From NCBI GenBank assembly GCA_902477765.1, contig CABSIM010000004.1:1-64000 (forward strand): DNA of 64,000 nt, written 5' to 3'. Under the pieces are notes generated by a model. The model was not told the origin of the DNA and did no database searches. It worked only from the letters and a program-made list of their open reading frames with translations. The translations under genes and the position numbers were made by a program. Positions 25,036-33,571 of the stretch are shown here, in pieces; the first letter of the stretch is position 1; the number at the start of each line of letters is the position of its first letter. This DNA comes from an uncultured Clostridiaceae bacterium. GTDB lineage: Bacteria > Bacillota > Clostridia > Lachnospirales > Lachnospiraceae.

Positions 25036-26964
25036 CTAATGAATATTGTCCCGGAAGGGTCTGAATTCCCGTCCGTTTCCTCTGTAAAAACGGCTGAACA
25101 GTTCGTAATATTCCAGACGGAGCACCTGGATTCCCACGATCAGGCCCTCCATGGCGCATACGAACAGGTTGCCGAAAACGATCACCGGTATGCTGAGGCT
25201 GCCGGTTTCCGCCCCTGCCAGCATGAGAACCACTTCCATCATGGCGGCGTGGCTTACGGCAAATGCACCTACACGGACAAAGGACAGGGTGTTGGAAAAA
25301 TAACTCAGCAGGACTTCAAACAATTCGAAGAAGCCCTGAACAAAAAACATGCCGCCGAATGACAATGTTCCCCGTGCCTTCTTTTCCACCAGTGCCGCCA
25401 GCGGCTCTTTGAAGAAAATAATCAGCAGAGGGATGATAAATGCAGCGGTAAGGACAGCAGCTGCCGGGAGCCGGTGCCCCGTCATGAAAAGCGTGATGGT
25501 GACGGCCACATTCAGGTAAAACAGAAATCCGGCCAGGCCGTTGGTGTCAAACCAGGTCTTTTCCGGATCATGGGCCCTGAAACTCACTGCCATATTGAGG
25601 ATCATTACCAGCAGAATGATTCCCATGCCAATGGCAATGGCCACCACAAAAACGGTATTCAGGCGCCCGATGAAGGGAAGATCGGTCATGGCCTCTGAAG
25701 GCCGCAGCCATAGGGGGGCGATAATGTCCTCGAATCCAAAGACACTTCCGAACATGAATCCGAAAATGGCGGAGAAAAATCCGCAGCAGGATACGACGGC
25801 AGCCAGATCCAGTTTTTTCAGACGGTAGAGAAGAAGGCCCCCCAGAAACAGCAGGAGACCCTGTCCGGCGTCACCAAACATGAATCCGAAAAATATGGAA
25901 TAGGTGACAGCAATCAGCAGGGTGGGATCAAATTCCCCATAGGCGGGAAGCCCGTACATCCGCACAAACAGCTCAAAGGGCCGGATCAGGGCCGGATTTT
26001 TCAGTTTGGTGGGCGGAATGCCGGAGGCATGTTCCTTGTCATCTTCCATGACATAGAACGTGTTTCGGTCCTGCTTCAGCTCCTGCCGGAGTTTTTCAGA
26101 TGCGTCCTCCGGGATCCAGCCGCAGAGAATATAGAATGGGTGGTCTTTATCCTGGGTCCGGGCTGCATACTTGCGGATATCGTAGTTGGAGTAATAGGAG
26201 CGGATCACCTGGAAGGAACGCAGAAGAAGTTCTTTTTTTTCTTCCAGATAGGCAGAGCGTTTCCGTGCAACACCCCGGATGGCATTCTGGTTCTCCGTGA
26301 GTTCTTTTTCCAGACGCTCGATTTCTTCTGCCGGTGTGCCGTCATACTGATCCTGCAGAAAAATCTGTTCGAACTGCATGGAAGAGAAGACGGCGTCGAT
26401 TCTTTCGGAAATCACGGCAGGTACAAAATACAGCAGAGAGACATACTGATCCGTTTCATGGCATTTGCACAGAATTGTATCTTCGGAGCGCCCGGCAAAG
26501 GCTTCCAGCTGAGGATACAGATTTTTCTGTATCCGGCCGAACCGGAAGCAGATATGGCGGAAATTCAGGATCACGGGGATATTGAAATCCAGCTCCCGGA
26601 ACAGACGTACCTGTTCCAGCAGGGAATGGATCTCTCCGGATTTTTTCCGGAGTTCTTCCAGTTCTCCGTCCAGTTCCTCTGTTTTCCGGCAGGCCGCATT
26701 GACAGCGGCCTCTGCTTCGGGAAAATCAGGCATACTGCCCGGCGGAACGGAGGAGTCCTCATAGCCGGACACAAGTTTCTGTACTTTCGACCAGATATCT
26801 CTGTAGGGATTATCTCCGGGGCATGGGGCCAGATTGGAAACAGATTTCAGCTCCGTCATGGCATTTTCAAACTGGATCTCATAGCGGGACAGGATCTCAT
26901 TGACCATGCGGTCAAGATCGTCCCAGGGACCGGAGATACTGACGAATTTCATTTTCTCAATCAC
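25036..26964 (-). CDS. atpI: V-type ATP synthase subunit I (a-subunit)
   Basis: A 642-residue stator subunit. The N-terminal 330 residues are cytosolic coiled-coil and alpha/beta; about eight membrane helices follow. The FGFMFGDAGQGLLL and FGFMFGSVFGFED blocks and the late ANTLSFVRVGAFAVSHA-like segment (SNTLSFVRVGAFAVSH), which holds the essential Arg, are intact. It overlaps subunit C by 8 bases. Confidence 0.94.
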   Translation of the reverse strand: MIEKMKFVSISGPWDDLDRMVNEILSRYEIQFENAMTELKSVSNLAPCPGDNPYRDIWSKVQKLVSGYEDSSVPPGSMPDFPEAEAAVNAACRKTEELDGELEELRKKSGEIHSLLEQVRLFRELDFNIPVILNFRHICFRFGRIQKNLYPQLEAFAGRSEDTILCKCHETDQYVSLLYFVPAVISERIDAVFSSMQFEQIFLQDQYDGTPAEEIERLEKELTENQNAIRGVARKRSAYLEEKKELLLRSFQVIRSYYSNYDIRKYAARTQDKDHPFYILCGWIPEDASEKLRQELKQDRNTFYVMEDDKEHASGIPPTKLKNPALIRPFELFVRMYGLPAYGEFDPTLLIAVTYSIFFGFMFGDAGQGLLLFLGGLLLYRLKKLDLAAVVSCCGFFSAIFGFMFGSVFGFEDIIAPLWLRPSEAMTDLPFIGRLNTVFVVAIAIGMGIILLVMILNMAVSFRAHDPEKTWFDTNGLAGFLFYLNVAVTITLFMTGHRLPAAAVLTAAFIIPLLIIFFKEPLAALVEKKARGTLSFGGMFFVQGFFELFEVLLSYFSNTLSFVRVGAFAVSHAAMMEVVLMLAGAETGSLSIPVIVFGNLFVCAMEGLIVGIQVLRLEYYELFSRFYRGNGREFRPFRDNIH

Positions 26965-28039
26965 GGTGCGCGCCTCCTTTCTGCCGGCGCTCCGTCAGAC
27001 AGGAAACGATTTCATTTCCGCCCAGCTGATATCGGATGCCTTCGATGGCCGTGATGATTTTTCGGATTTCTTCTTCCTTAAAATAGAAATAGGTATTGAA
27101 CACCGCAGCGGAATAGGGATTTTTTCTTCCGGAGGAGCGGTATACGGTGTCCAGCAGGGAACGGTAAAAAAGCTTTGTTCCGGAAACGGAACCGGGGTCC
27201 TGTTCCGTTCCTGACAGCATTCTGCGGTAGCGGGTGGATTTTAAGATCCTGTCCAGTTCTTCCGGACCGGAAACCCCGGCCAGCCGGTTCAGTTCGTCCT
27301 CACGGATCCTGTAATGAACGGGAATCAGAAAGGACCGGAGGACATTGGCCGGAAGCCGGTAATTCTGTTTGGCACGGCAGATCCACTCCAGATTCAGGAG
27401 ATCGATCTTTTCACCGATACATTTTTTTATGATTTCCCGCTCGGGAGGTTTAAGGTCATGATCCAGGTTTTTCCAGAGCCTTGCAAAATAGAAAGAATCC
27501 AGAGCGGATTCATAGTCCGAAAGAGAGACGGCGCCGCTTTCCGACAGTGCTTTTACAGGTGCATGAAAGCAGGAGCCTTCAAGCTGCACAATGAATTCAG
27601 ACAGGCCGGAGGCTCCGGAAAGTCCTGCCAGATCCAGTCCGGAATGACGCCGGAAGAAATCTTCGAATATACTCAGATCCAGATCCGACGCTTTGCGGGA
27701 CATTACATTCCGAAGGCATTTTTTAAGAACGTCAATTTCAAAGTGCATGAAATACAGATCCAGAAAACGCCGCTGCTTCACGCCGGAAAACCGGTAAAGA
27801 GAGGAAAAATCACGGTAGAGTGACAGATTCAGGAGCTTTTCAATATTGCCTCTGTGCAGATCATCTGCCTGCAGTCCCTCAAAAAGGTCTCTGTAAGCGG
27901 AAAAGCCCTTCAGATATTCCACTGCGGAAGGGACATCCGGCTGGAATGCCAGTTCCCTGAACTGTTCATCCGTGAGAAGACGGCTTCTCATGGCGCTGAC
28001 TTTTGCGCTGACGGCGCTGTAATTTAACAGACTGCCCAT
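26957..28039 (-). CDS. atpC: V-type ATP synthase subunit C
   Basis: A 360-residue socket subunit that links the central stalk to the K ring. It is largely helical, with an N-terminal NYSAVSAKVSAMRSRLL and repeated L-x2-Y-R-D patterns typical of bacterial subunit C, which is poorly conserved. Identity is supported by position between subunit I and the small coiled-coil subunit and by length. Confidence 0.88.
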   Translation of the reverse strand: MGSLLNYSAVSAKVSAMRSRLLTDEQFRELAFQPDVPSAVEYLKGFSAYRDLFEGLQADDLHRGNIEKLLNLSLYRDFSSLYRFSGVKQRRFLDLYFMHFEIDVLKKCLRNVMSRKASDLDLSIFEDFFRRHSGLDLAGLSGASGLSEFIVQLEGSCFHAPVKALSESGAVSLSDYESALDSFYFARLWKNLDHDLKPPEREIIKKCIGEKIDLLNLEWICRAKQNYRLPANVLRSFLIPVHYRIREDELNRLAGVSGPEELDRILKSTRYRRMLSGTEQDPGSVSGTKLFYRSLLDTVYRSSGRKNPYSAAVFNTYFYFKEEEIRKIITAIEGIRYQLGGNEIVSCLTERRQKGGAHRD

Positions 28040-28041
28040 AT

Positions 28042-28353
28042 TTAAACCTCTGTCATTTTTCTGAAAAGCATGTCAACATAACGGGTATGTTGGGCGTTAT
28101 AATGTTCTTCCAGTTTCCGGACTGCGCTGTCGGCTTCTTCTTTCTGGCGTTCCAGCTGTTCTTCCATGGAACGTTCCAGAGACTCTTTCATGCCGGCTAT
28201 TTTCCCGGCTGTTTCCTGGTCAAGCGCCAGATCAAACTGTTTTGTCATCTGTTCATATGTTTCTGACAGCTCTTTTTTCCGCTGTGTTCCGCTGTCCAGA
28301 ATCCGGACTGTGTCGGCTTCTATTTTGGAAAGCTGTCTGATAATATTGTTCAT
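28042..28353 (-). CDS. V-type ATP synthase subunit G/H-like protein
   Basis: A 103-residue, almost fully helical protein rich in E, K, Q and R, predicted to form a coiled coil. As first gene of the operon, with this size and composition, it corresponds to subunit G/H, the partner of E in the peripheral stalk. Family members diverge greatly, so the call leans on context. Confidence 0.75.
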   Translation of the reverse strand: MNNIIRQLSKIEADTVRILDSGTQRKKELSETYEQMTKQFDLALDQETAGKIAGMKESLERSMEEQLERQKEEADSAVRKLEEHYNAQHTRYVDMLFRKMTEV

Positions 28354-28409
28354 CTGCCCACTTCCTTCCGGTTTTCTTTATGATATGATGCGCGTCTGGT
28401 CTTTTTTAA

Positions 28410-28438
28410 ATATACAACTTGCAGTTTATAATTTTCAA
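28410..28438 (-). promoter_or_regulatory. promoter of the V-ATPase operon
   Basis: Minus-strand TTGAAA (28438-28433), a 17-base spacer and GTATAT (28415-28410), about 57 bases before the first gene. Confidence 0.5.
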
Positions 28439-28458
28439 ATATATAATATTGATATTGT

Positions 28459-28476
28459 TATAACACTGATGTTATA
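28459..28476. promoter_or_regulatory. palindrome, likely LysR operator
   Basis: Inverted repeat TATAAC-ACTGAT-GTTATA in the gap between the LysR gene and the divergent V-ATPase operon. Its size and T...A dyad fit LysR-type T-N11-A boxes. It lies upstream of the leftward promoter, suited to control of both directions. Confidence 0.5.
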
Positions 28477-28512
28477 TGCATCCGGATGCGATGCAGTTTA
28501 TCTGGAAAGAAG

Positions 28513-29427
28513 ATGACTATGGAATTACTTCAGTTTCGCTATTTTCTGGAGGCGGCCCGGTATGAGAATCTTACCAGAGCTTCCGAAGAACTTCATGTGG
28601 TGCAGCCGGCGCTTTCCCAGTCCATCCGGAGACTGGAGAATGAACTGGGTGTCCAGCTTTTTGACAGGAAAAATCACCGCCTGGTATTGAATGCCCAGGG
28701 AAAGCTGCTGGAAAAACGGCTTACGGCCATTATGGGGGCTGTAGACAATCTGCGAGATGAGCTGTGGGAATCCATCCATGCTTCGGAAAGGACCATTCAC
28801 CTGAGCTTTTTTGCTGCGTCTCCGTTTATTACGGACTGCATCATCTCATACAGAAAAAAGCATCCGGATGTGAATTTTCAGGTTTCCCAGCAGGAGATCG
28901 GAGATGGCTGTGATATCCACGTATATTCCCAGGCATCGGTGCCGGGCGTTGGCCACCGGGTGCGAGAGGAACTTCCGGAAGGAATTGTGCGTCAGGATAT
29001 TCTCACGGAAGAGATTTTTCTGGCCGTGCCTTCCGATTCACCTCTGGCTTCCAGAAAGTCGGTGGATCTGAGGGATCTGAAAGAAGAGAGCTATATACGG
29101 ATCAGCCACAACTGGCAGCTGAGGGGGATCTGTGACAGTTTCTGCCGCCGGGCCGGAGTCAGGCCCCAGATGATTTTTGAAAGCGGTAATCCGGAATCTG
29201 TCCGCAACCTGATTGCCGCGGGAATAGGCATCGGATTCTGGCCGGAACGTTCCTGGGGAAGTCCTCCCGGGGATCAGGTGGCGCTGGTGCCGATCCGTTT
29301 TCCTTCCTGCCGCCGGGATATTCTTCTTACGCTTTACGGACAGAAAGGAAGGAAGCCTGTGGTGGAAGACTTTTATGATTATATGTGCATGTGCTTCAAG
29401 GGAACCGGAAAAGACCGCACCGGATGA
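28513..29427 (+). CDS. LysR-family transcriptional regulator
   Basis: A 304-residue regulator. The N-terminal winged HTH (FLEAARYENLTRASEELHVV, then PALSQSIRRLENELGV) is classical. The substrate-binding domain follows a linker helix and includes VPSDSPLA and GIGIGFWPE. The ligand is unknown. The ATG at 28513 follows GGAAAGAAG. Divergent orientation and a palindrome in the shared gap suggest it controls the V-ATPase operon as well as itself. Confidence 0.9.
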   Translation: MTMELLQFRYFLEAARYENLTRASEELHVVQPALSQSIRRLENELGVQLFDRKNHRLVLNAQGKLLEKRLTAIMGAVDNLRDELWESIHASERTIHLSFFAASPFITDCIISYRKKHPDVNFQVSQQEIGDGCDIHVYSQASVPGVGHRVREELPEGIVRQDILTEEIFLAVPSDSPLASRKSVDLRDLKEESYIRISHNWQLRGICDSFCRRAGVRPQMIFESGNPESVRNLIAAGIGIGFWPERSWGSPPGDQVALVPIRFPSCRRDILLTLYGQKGRKPVVEDFYDYMCMCFKGTGKDRTG

Positions 29428-29435
29428 GAACACAG

Positions 29436-29482
29436 AAAATCCGCAGCACCCGGAGTAAATTTCCGGAAATACTGCGGATTTT
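29436..29482. terminator. bidirectional Rho-independent terminator
   Basis: Stem AAAATCCGCAG / CTGCGGATTTT with an inner CCGGA..TTCCGG hairpin, between the convergent LysR and SH3-domain genes. Confidence 0.85.
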
Positions 29483-29525
29483 ATATGTTCATGCAAATGA
29501 AGATCAGACCGGGGCTTTTAAGGGA

Positions 29526-30350
29526 TTATTCGGAAGCCTCTGTCAGATAGTCTTTGGATACGTATGCCTCCTGGCCGTTATACATAATAACCGCCCAGGT
29601 ATCATCGTAATCTTTTACGAATTCAACGGATACGCCGGGATCCAGTTTTCCGATGCGTTCGGAGTCTGTGGACGGACCGCTGCGGACATTCAGGGTATCC
29701 GTGGTCTTATAGGACACGGAAGCTTCTGTTTCAGCCGGGGTGGTTTCCTCCGGAAGTTCATCGATCATGGATTCCGTAACCGGCGGAGTCGTGGGAGGTA
29801 CTGTAGTGGTCTCGGATGTGGGGTCTTTTTTGGGACCCAGGACACGGATCAGAACAATCAGTACGATCACCAGAACAACCGGGATCAGAAGTTTCAGAAG
29901 ATCGCGGCCGGTAAGAGAAGAACGGGTCTGTTTCCTGCGGCTCTTGGTGGACGAACGCCTTGCTCCGCCGGAGGCAGAACGCCTTCTGGACGGTTCCTTT
30001 TCATTGGCGAAGATGTAGATCTCCTGAGAAAGAATGTGATAGGCCTGATTGGCGTTGTAGGCACTGTTGTCGCCCTCTTTGACGGCCTTGTTGCCGATGG
30101 AAAGGATCTGAAGATAATGTTCGGCAGTGGATTTTGTAATGAATTTTCCTTCATACAGATCCCGGATCATATTCTCCAGTGATCCCTGGACGATTCCTGC
30201 TTTATCACATTGAAGTTTTACCATGTATTCCAATGTCTGGCGGGCTTTGGTCATGGAAAGATTATATTTTTTCTGGCCCACGAGACGTTCGACATCCTGG
30301 ACATTGCGCTGTATTTTTTCCCAGATACTGGGCGATTCCATATTTGCCAT
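29526..30350 (-). CDS. membrane protein with HEPN-like and SH3b domains
   Basis: A 274-residue protein in three parts. Residues 10-110 are a helical DUF4145/HEPN-like domain (ARQTLEYMVKLQCDKAG). A basic Ser/Arg-rich linker and a membrane helix (about 150-172) follow. Outside the cell come a Thr/Pro linker and a C-terminal SH3b domain starting TDTLNVRSGPSTDSERIG. SH3b domains bind cell-wall peptides, so it may link the wall to a cytoplasmic complex. The ATG at 30350 follows GGAGGAAACG; the frame is open further upstream without support. Confidence 0.75.
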   Translation of the reverse strand: MANMESPSIWEKIQRNVQDVERLVGQKKYNLSMTKARQTLEYMVKLQCDKAGIVQGSLENMIRDLYEGKFITKSTAEHYLQILSIGNKAVKEGDNSAYNANQAYHILSQEIYIFANEKEPSRRRSASGGARRSSTKSRRKQTRSSLTGRDLLKLLIPVVLVIVLIVLIRVLGPKKDPTSETTTVPPTTPPVTESMIDELPEETTPAETEASVSYKTTDTLNVRSGPSTDSERIGKLDPGVSVEFVKDYDDTWAVIMYNGQEAYVSKDYLTEASE

Positions 30351-30485
30351 ATCGTTTCCTCCACACATATATTTTCTGCCACTAAAACTATTATAATAGA
30401 AACTGTAAAATTTTGCATTAACATTTTGAGAAATTTCAAAAAATATTAAGTTTTTTGCCGAATCAGCGGGAATCAGGAAAGATTC

Positions 30486-30514
30486 TTGCAAACAGTGAAT
30501 AAAAATGATAGAAT
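30486..30514 (+). promoter_or_regulatory. promoter of trmB
   Basis: TTGCAA (30486-30491), 17-base spacer, TAGAAT (30509-30514), about 35 bases before the trmB ATG. Confidence 0.6.
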
Positions 30515-30549
30515 GTACCACATCAGAGGAAGCACCAGGAGGAAACAGT

Positions 30550-31224
30550 ATGAGATTACGCCACATCAAAGGCGCAGAAGAAGAGATCGCCTCCAGCCCT
30601 TACGTAGTCCATGAGCCGGAACAGTACAGGGGCCGCTGGCATGAGGTGTTCGGAAATAAAAACCCGATCCGCGCGGAAGTGGGAATGGGAAAGGGAAAAT
30701 TTATCATGGAGCTGGCCGCAGCCAATCCGGATGTGAATTATATCGGCATTGAGAGGTATTCCAGCGTTCTGCTCAGAGGCCTTCAGAAGAGGGCGGAACT
30801 GGATCTCCCCAATATTGTATTCATGCGCATTGACGCTCAGGATATGGCCGATATTTTCGGCCCGGAGGAAGTGGACAGGATCTACCTGAATTTTTCTGAT
30901 CCGTGGCCCAAAGACAGACATGCCAAACGGCGTCTGACATCAGACCGTTTTCTGGCAGTATATGACAAAGTCTTAAAGAAAGACGGAGTCATCGAATTTA
31001 AAACAGACAACCAGGATCTGTTCCGGTATTCTCTGGAAAGCATTCCCCAGGCCGGATGGACCGTGGATGAATTTACATTTGATCTTCATCACAGCCCCAT
31101 GGCAGAGGGAAATGTGATGACGGAATATGAAATGAAGTTTGCAGGGGAAGGAAAACCCATCTGCAAGCTGACCGCATCCCGGCGGGATAAGGACAGACCG
31201 TCTGCATATAATAGTATCGATTAA
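30550..31224 (+). CDS. trmB: tRNA (guanine-N7-)-methyltransferase
   Basis: A 224-residue SAM-dependent enzyme that makes m7G46 in tRNA. Motif I reads EVGMGKGKFIMELA near residue 43. The conserved LNFSDPWPKDRHAKRRL signature is near 114 and the C-terminal T-D-N-Q-D-L motif follows. The ATG follows AGGAGG by six bases; the longer frame upstream has no site. Confidence 0.94.
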   Translation: MRLRHIKGAEEEIASSPYVVHEPEQYRGRWHEVFGNKNPIRAEVGMGKGKFIMELAAANPDVNYIGIERYSSVLLRGLQKRAELDLPNIVFMRIDAQDMADIFGPEEVDRIYLNFSDPWPKDRHAKRRLTSDRFLAVYDKVLKKDGVIEFKTDNQDLFRYSLESIPQAGWTVDEFTFDLHHSPMAEGNVMTEYEMKFAGEGKPICKLTASRRDKDRPSAYNSID

Positions 31225-31273
31225 AAAATGACAGAAGCCGGAACTTTCCGGCAGTATGCAGGGCGGTGTCTGA

Positions 31274-31420
31274 ATGGGAATGAAGGACAGTATCGTAAGG
31301 AGCCTCTCCAGGGCTACCTGTGATAAGACAGAGCTGAACCGGGTCGTGCTGAAGTACAAGAAGCGGTTTGATGAGGCAGGTTCTGTTCTGGGGACACCAG
31401 GAAAAAGGAAAAAGAAGTAA
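31274..31420 (+). CDS. possible small basic protein (48 residues)
   Basis: A short open frame between trmB and trxA with start ATG GGA ATG; the second ATG is at 31280. The product is MGMKDSIVRSLSRATCDKTE and onward, ending in a run of Lys/Arg (GKRKKK). Its stop is 40 bases before trxA. It has one Cys and no membrane helix. I do not recognise it; the ribosome binding site is weak. It reads as a real small gene in the trmB-trxA interval but could be untranslated leader. Confidence 0.45.
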   Translation: MGMKDSIVRSLSRATCDKTELNRVVLKYKKRFDEAGSVLGTPGKRKKK

Positions 31421-31460
31421 ATAAGAAGGAAAAAGAAATAAAATAAAGGAGAAAAAAGGA

Positions 31461-31778
31461 ATGGAAATGAAATTTACCAGCGCAAATTTTGATACTGAGG
31501 TACTGAAGTCCGATATTCCGGTGGTGGTGGATTTTTTTGCCACCTGGTGCGGACCCTGCAAGATGATGGCACCGGTTATTGAGACCCTTGCTTCCGAGTA
31601 TGCCGGGAAAGTCAAAGTGGGAAAACTGGATGTGGATGAAAATCAGGACATTGCGGCCAGATACGGTGTCATGTCCATCCCCACAATTCTGATGTTCAAG
31701 AACGGTCAGCTGGTCAGCAAGACTGTGGGCGTTCAGAACAAGGCAGTTCTGGTGAATGCCATCAATCAGATGATTTAA
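31461..31778 (+). CDS. trxA: thioredoxin
   Basis: A 105-residue thioredoxin with the active-site WCGPCK at residues 29-34 and the cis-Pro loop (SIPTI) near 74. It reduces protein disulfides using thioredoxin reductase. The site is AAAGGAG. A terminator follows at once. Confidence 0.95.
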   Translation: MEMKFTSANFDTEVLKSDIPVVVDFFATWCGPCKMMAPVIETLASEYAGKVKVGKLDVDENQDIAARYGVMSIPTILMFKNGQLVSKTVGVQNKAVLVNAINQMI

Positions 31779-31816
31779 GACGACACAGGGCGCCGGTCAG
31801 GCGCCATAGGCGGAAA

Positions 31817-31846
31817 AGCCTGCGCCCTTCCGGGCAGGCTTTTTTT
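31817..31846 (+). terminator. Rho-independent terminator after trxA
   Basis: Stem AGCCTGC..GCCC / GGGC..AGGCT with a two-base bulge, followed by seven T. Confidence 0.85.
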
Positions 31847-31916
31847 GCACAGAAAAGAGCCTACGGCGGGCCGTTTTTCCTTTGTGAAAAAAATGTGAAA
31901 AAAATAAAAATAAGTG

Positions 31917-31945
31917 TTGACTTTTGACAGGTTGTGATCTATAAT
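31917..31945 (+). promoter_or_regulatory. strong promoter of tRNA-Lys
   Basis: TTGACT (31917-31922), a 17-base spacer, TATAAT (31940-31945), 42 bases before the tRNA. Confidence 0.85.
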
Positions 31946-31987
31946 AAGGGACGTGTCACAGATAAGGACACAAAAACTTAAAAAGAT

Positions 31988-32060
31988 GCGCCTTTAGCTC
32001 AGTTGGTAGAGCAGTAGACTCTTAATCTATTTGTCCAGGGTTCGAGTCCCTGAAGGCGCA
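31988..32060 (+). tRNA. tRNA-Lys (anticodon CTT)
   Basis: 73-base cloverleaf: acceptor GCGCCTT/AAGGCGC, D arm with GCTCAGTTGGTAGAGC, anticodon loop ACTCTTAAT (anticodon CTT), and T arm with GGTTCGAGTCC. CCA is not encoded. It carries its own consensus promoter. Confidence 0.96.
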
Positions 32061-32128
32061 CTGAGAAGCACTGTTTTTGCAGACATGGAGCTGCGGGGAC
32101 GGTGTTTTTTTTGTCTTCAGATCTGTTT

Positions 32129-32160
32129 ATCCGGACGCCGGCTGATGCCGGCGCCCGGAT
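32129..32160. terminator. strong hairpin, possible terminator
   Basis: Stem ATCCGG-CGCCGGC / GCCGGCG-CCGGAT with a four-base loop (one mismatch), between tRNA-Lys and the convergent antiporter gene. No long T run follows on either strand, so termination would be inefficient. The rest of 32061-32198 shows no gene. Confidence 0.5.
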
Positions 32161-32198
32161 ATTTGCAAAGAAAAACGGAAAAAGAGACGAAAACGGAA

Positions 32199-33398
32199 TC
32201 AGGAATCATGGGAAAGAAGTTTCCTGTAAGTGAGATCCATACCCAGGGCCCCCAGAGGAGCGGTGATGAGAATCGCCAGTACGGCTACAGACAGAACAAT
32301 CTGACCGCAGGAAAGTCCCATGGCCAGGGGAACGGAACCGATGGCGGCCTGAACGGTGGCCTTGGGCAGGTAGGCGATGATACAGAACAGCCTTTCTTTC
32401 GGATTCAGCCGGGTTCCCAGGAGACAGAGGCAGACACCGATTCCCCGGACCGCAAGGGCCGCAAAAATCATAAGAACGGCGGAAGGTCCTGCCTCCAGGG
32501 TGTAGCGGATGTCAACTGCGGCTCCCACCAGAACAAAGAGGAGCACCTCGGCAGCCAGCCATAATTTTCCGAATTTTTCTGACAGCCTTTTTGAAACAAA
32601 CGGCGTGCTGCGCAGTTTCAGAACGCAGGCCATACTGACGACCGCCAGAAGTCCGGAAACCGGTACAAGGTCTTCCAGCCATGTCTCAGCAGCCATCAGC
32701 AGAAAAGAAATTCCCAGAATAATAATGACTTTCATGCTGTTTCTGATGTACTGCCTGCGGCTGTAGGCATATTCAAAGAAACTGCTGAGCAGAAAGCCTG
32801 TAAGTGCACCCAGAGCAATTCCGAGAAGAATGGAGACCGGTATGCCGGCAAAGTCTGAAAGGTGTGCACTTCCTCCCTGCGCCATGCCGGAAAATGTGGA
32901 AAAGAGTACGATTACAAAAATATCGTCACAGGATGCGCCGGCCAGAATCATCTGGGGAATGCTTTTTCCGGTGCCGTAGCCGGATTCCATAAGCTGGACC
33001 ATGCGGGGTACCACCACGGCCGGAGAGACGGCTCCCAGCACAGCACCCATGACCGCGGCATCAATTCTGGATATGTCCAGAATCATGGGTGCCAGCAGGA
33101 CATACGCCAGAATCTCGGAAGCAGCCGGTACACAGGACATCATGACGGCCGGCCGGCCGACTTTTTTCAGATCGTCCAGATTCAGAGACAGTCCTGCTTT
33201 CAGGAGAATGATAATAAGAGCCATCTGTCTCAGGTCAGAAGAGACAGACAGGATGGAGGGATCCAGCAGGTCAAGGACATATGGTCCCAGCAGGATTCCC
33301 GTGGCCAGCATGCCGATGATGCGCGGCAGATTCAGCATCCGGCAGATACCGGCCATGGCAAGGCCGGCAAGAAAAATGTAGGCAAGTGATGTCAGCAT
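32199..33398 (-). CDS. cation:proton antiporter (CPA family)
   Basis: A 399-residue membrane protein with about 12 helices. It has the monovalent cation/proton antiporter pattern: GMLATGILLGPYVLDL near 29, the LKAGLSL block near 66, a GASCDDIFVI segment near 153 holding the paired Asp of the ion site, and a SPAVVVPRM unwound helix near 125. It would exchange Na+ or K+ for H+. It lacks a C-terminal TrkA domain. A leftward terminator lies between it and the upstream yitT gene, so it is transcribed alone. Confidence 0.85.
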   Translation of the reverse strand: MLTSLAYIFLAGLAMAGICRMLNLPRIIGMLATGILLGPYVLDLLDPSILSVSSDLRQMALIIILLKAGLSLNLDDLKKVGRPAVMMSCVPAASEILAYVLLAPMILDISRIDAAVMGAVLGAVSPAVVVPRMVQLMESGYGTGKSIPQMILAGASCDDIFVIVLFSTFSGMAQGGSAHLSDFAGIPVSILLGIALGALTGFLLSSFFEYAYSRRQYIRNSMKVIIILGISFLLMAAETWLEDLVPVSGLLAVVSMACVLKLRSTPFVSKRLSEKFGKLWLAAEVLLFVLVGAAVDIRYTLEAGPSAVLMIFAALAVRGIGVCLCLLGTRLNPKERLFCIIAYLPKATVQAAIGSVPLAMGLSCGQIVLSVAVLAILITAPLGALGMDLTYRKLLSHDS

Positions 33399-33418
33399 GA
33401 TTTTCCTCCTTCAGACAA

Positions 33419-33466
33419 AAAAAGAGCTGATGATTCTGCGTTTTTGAAACACAGAAGTCATCAGCT
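33419..33466 (-). terminator. Rho-independent terminator of the yitT-type gene
   Basis: On the minus strand, stem AGCTGATGACTTCTG / CAGAATCATCAGCT is followed by CTTTTTTT, about 105 bases after the YitT stop. Confidence 0.85.
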
Positions 33467-33571
33467 TTGCAAGCGGTTTTGGTTTCCCATGGGAGAACTT
33501 CATTCCCGGCTTCTTATTATATACCAGAACAAAAGAATTGTAAACCTGTTTTATACAGGATGGATGAGATT

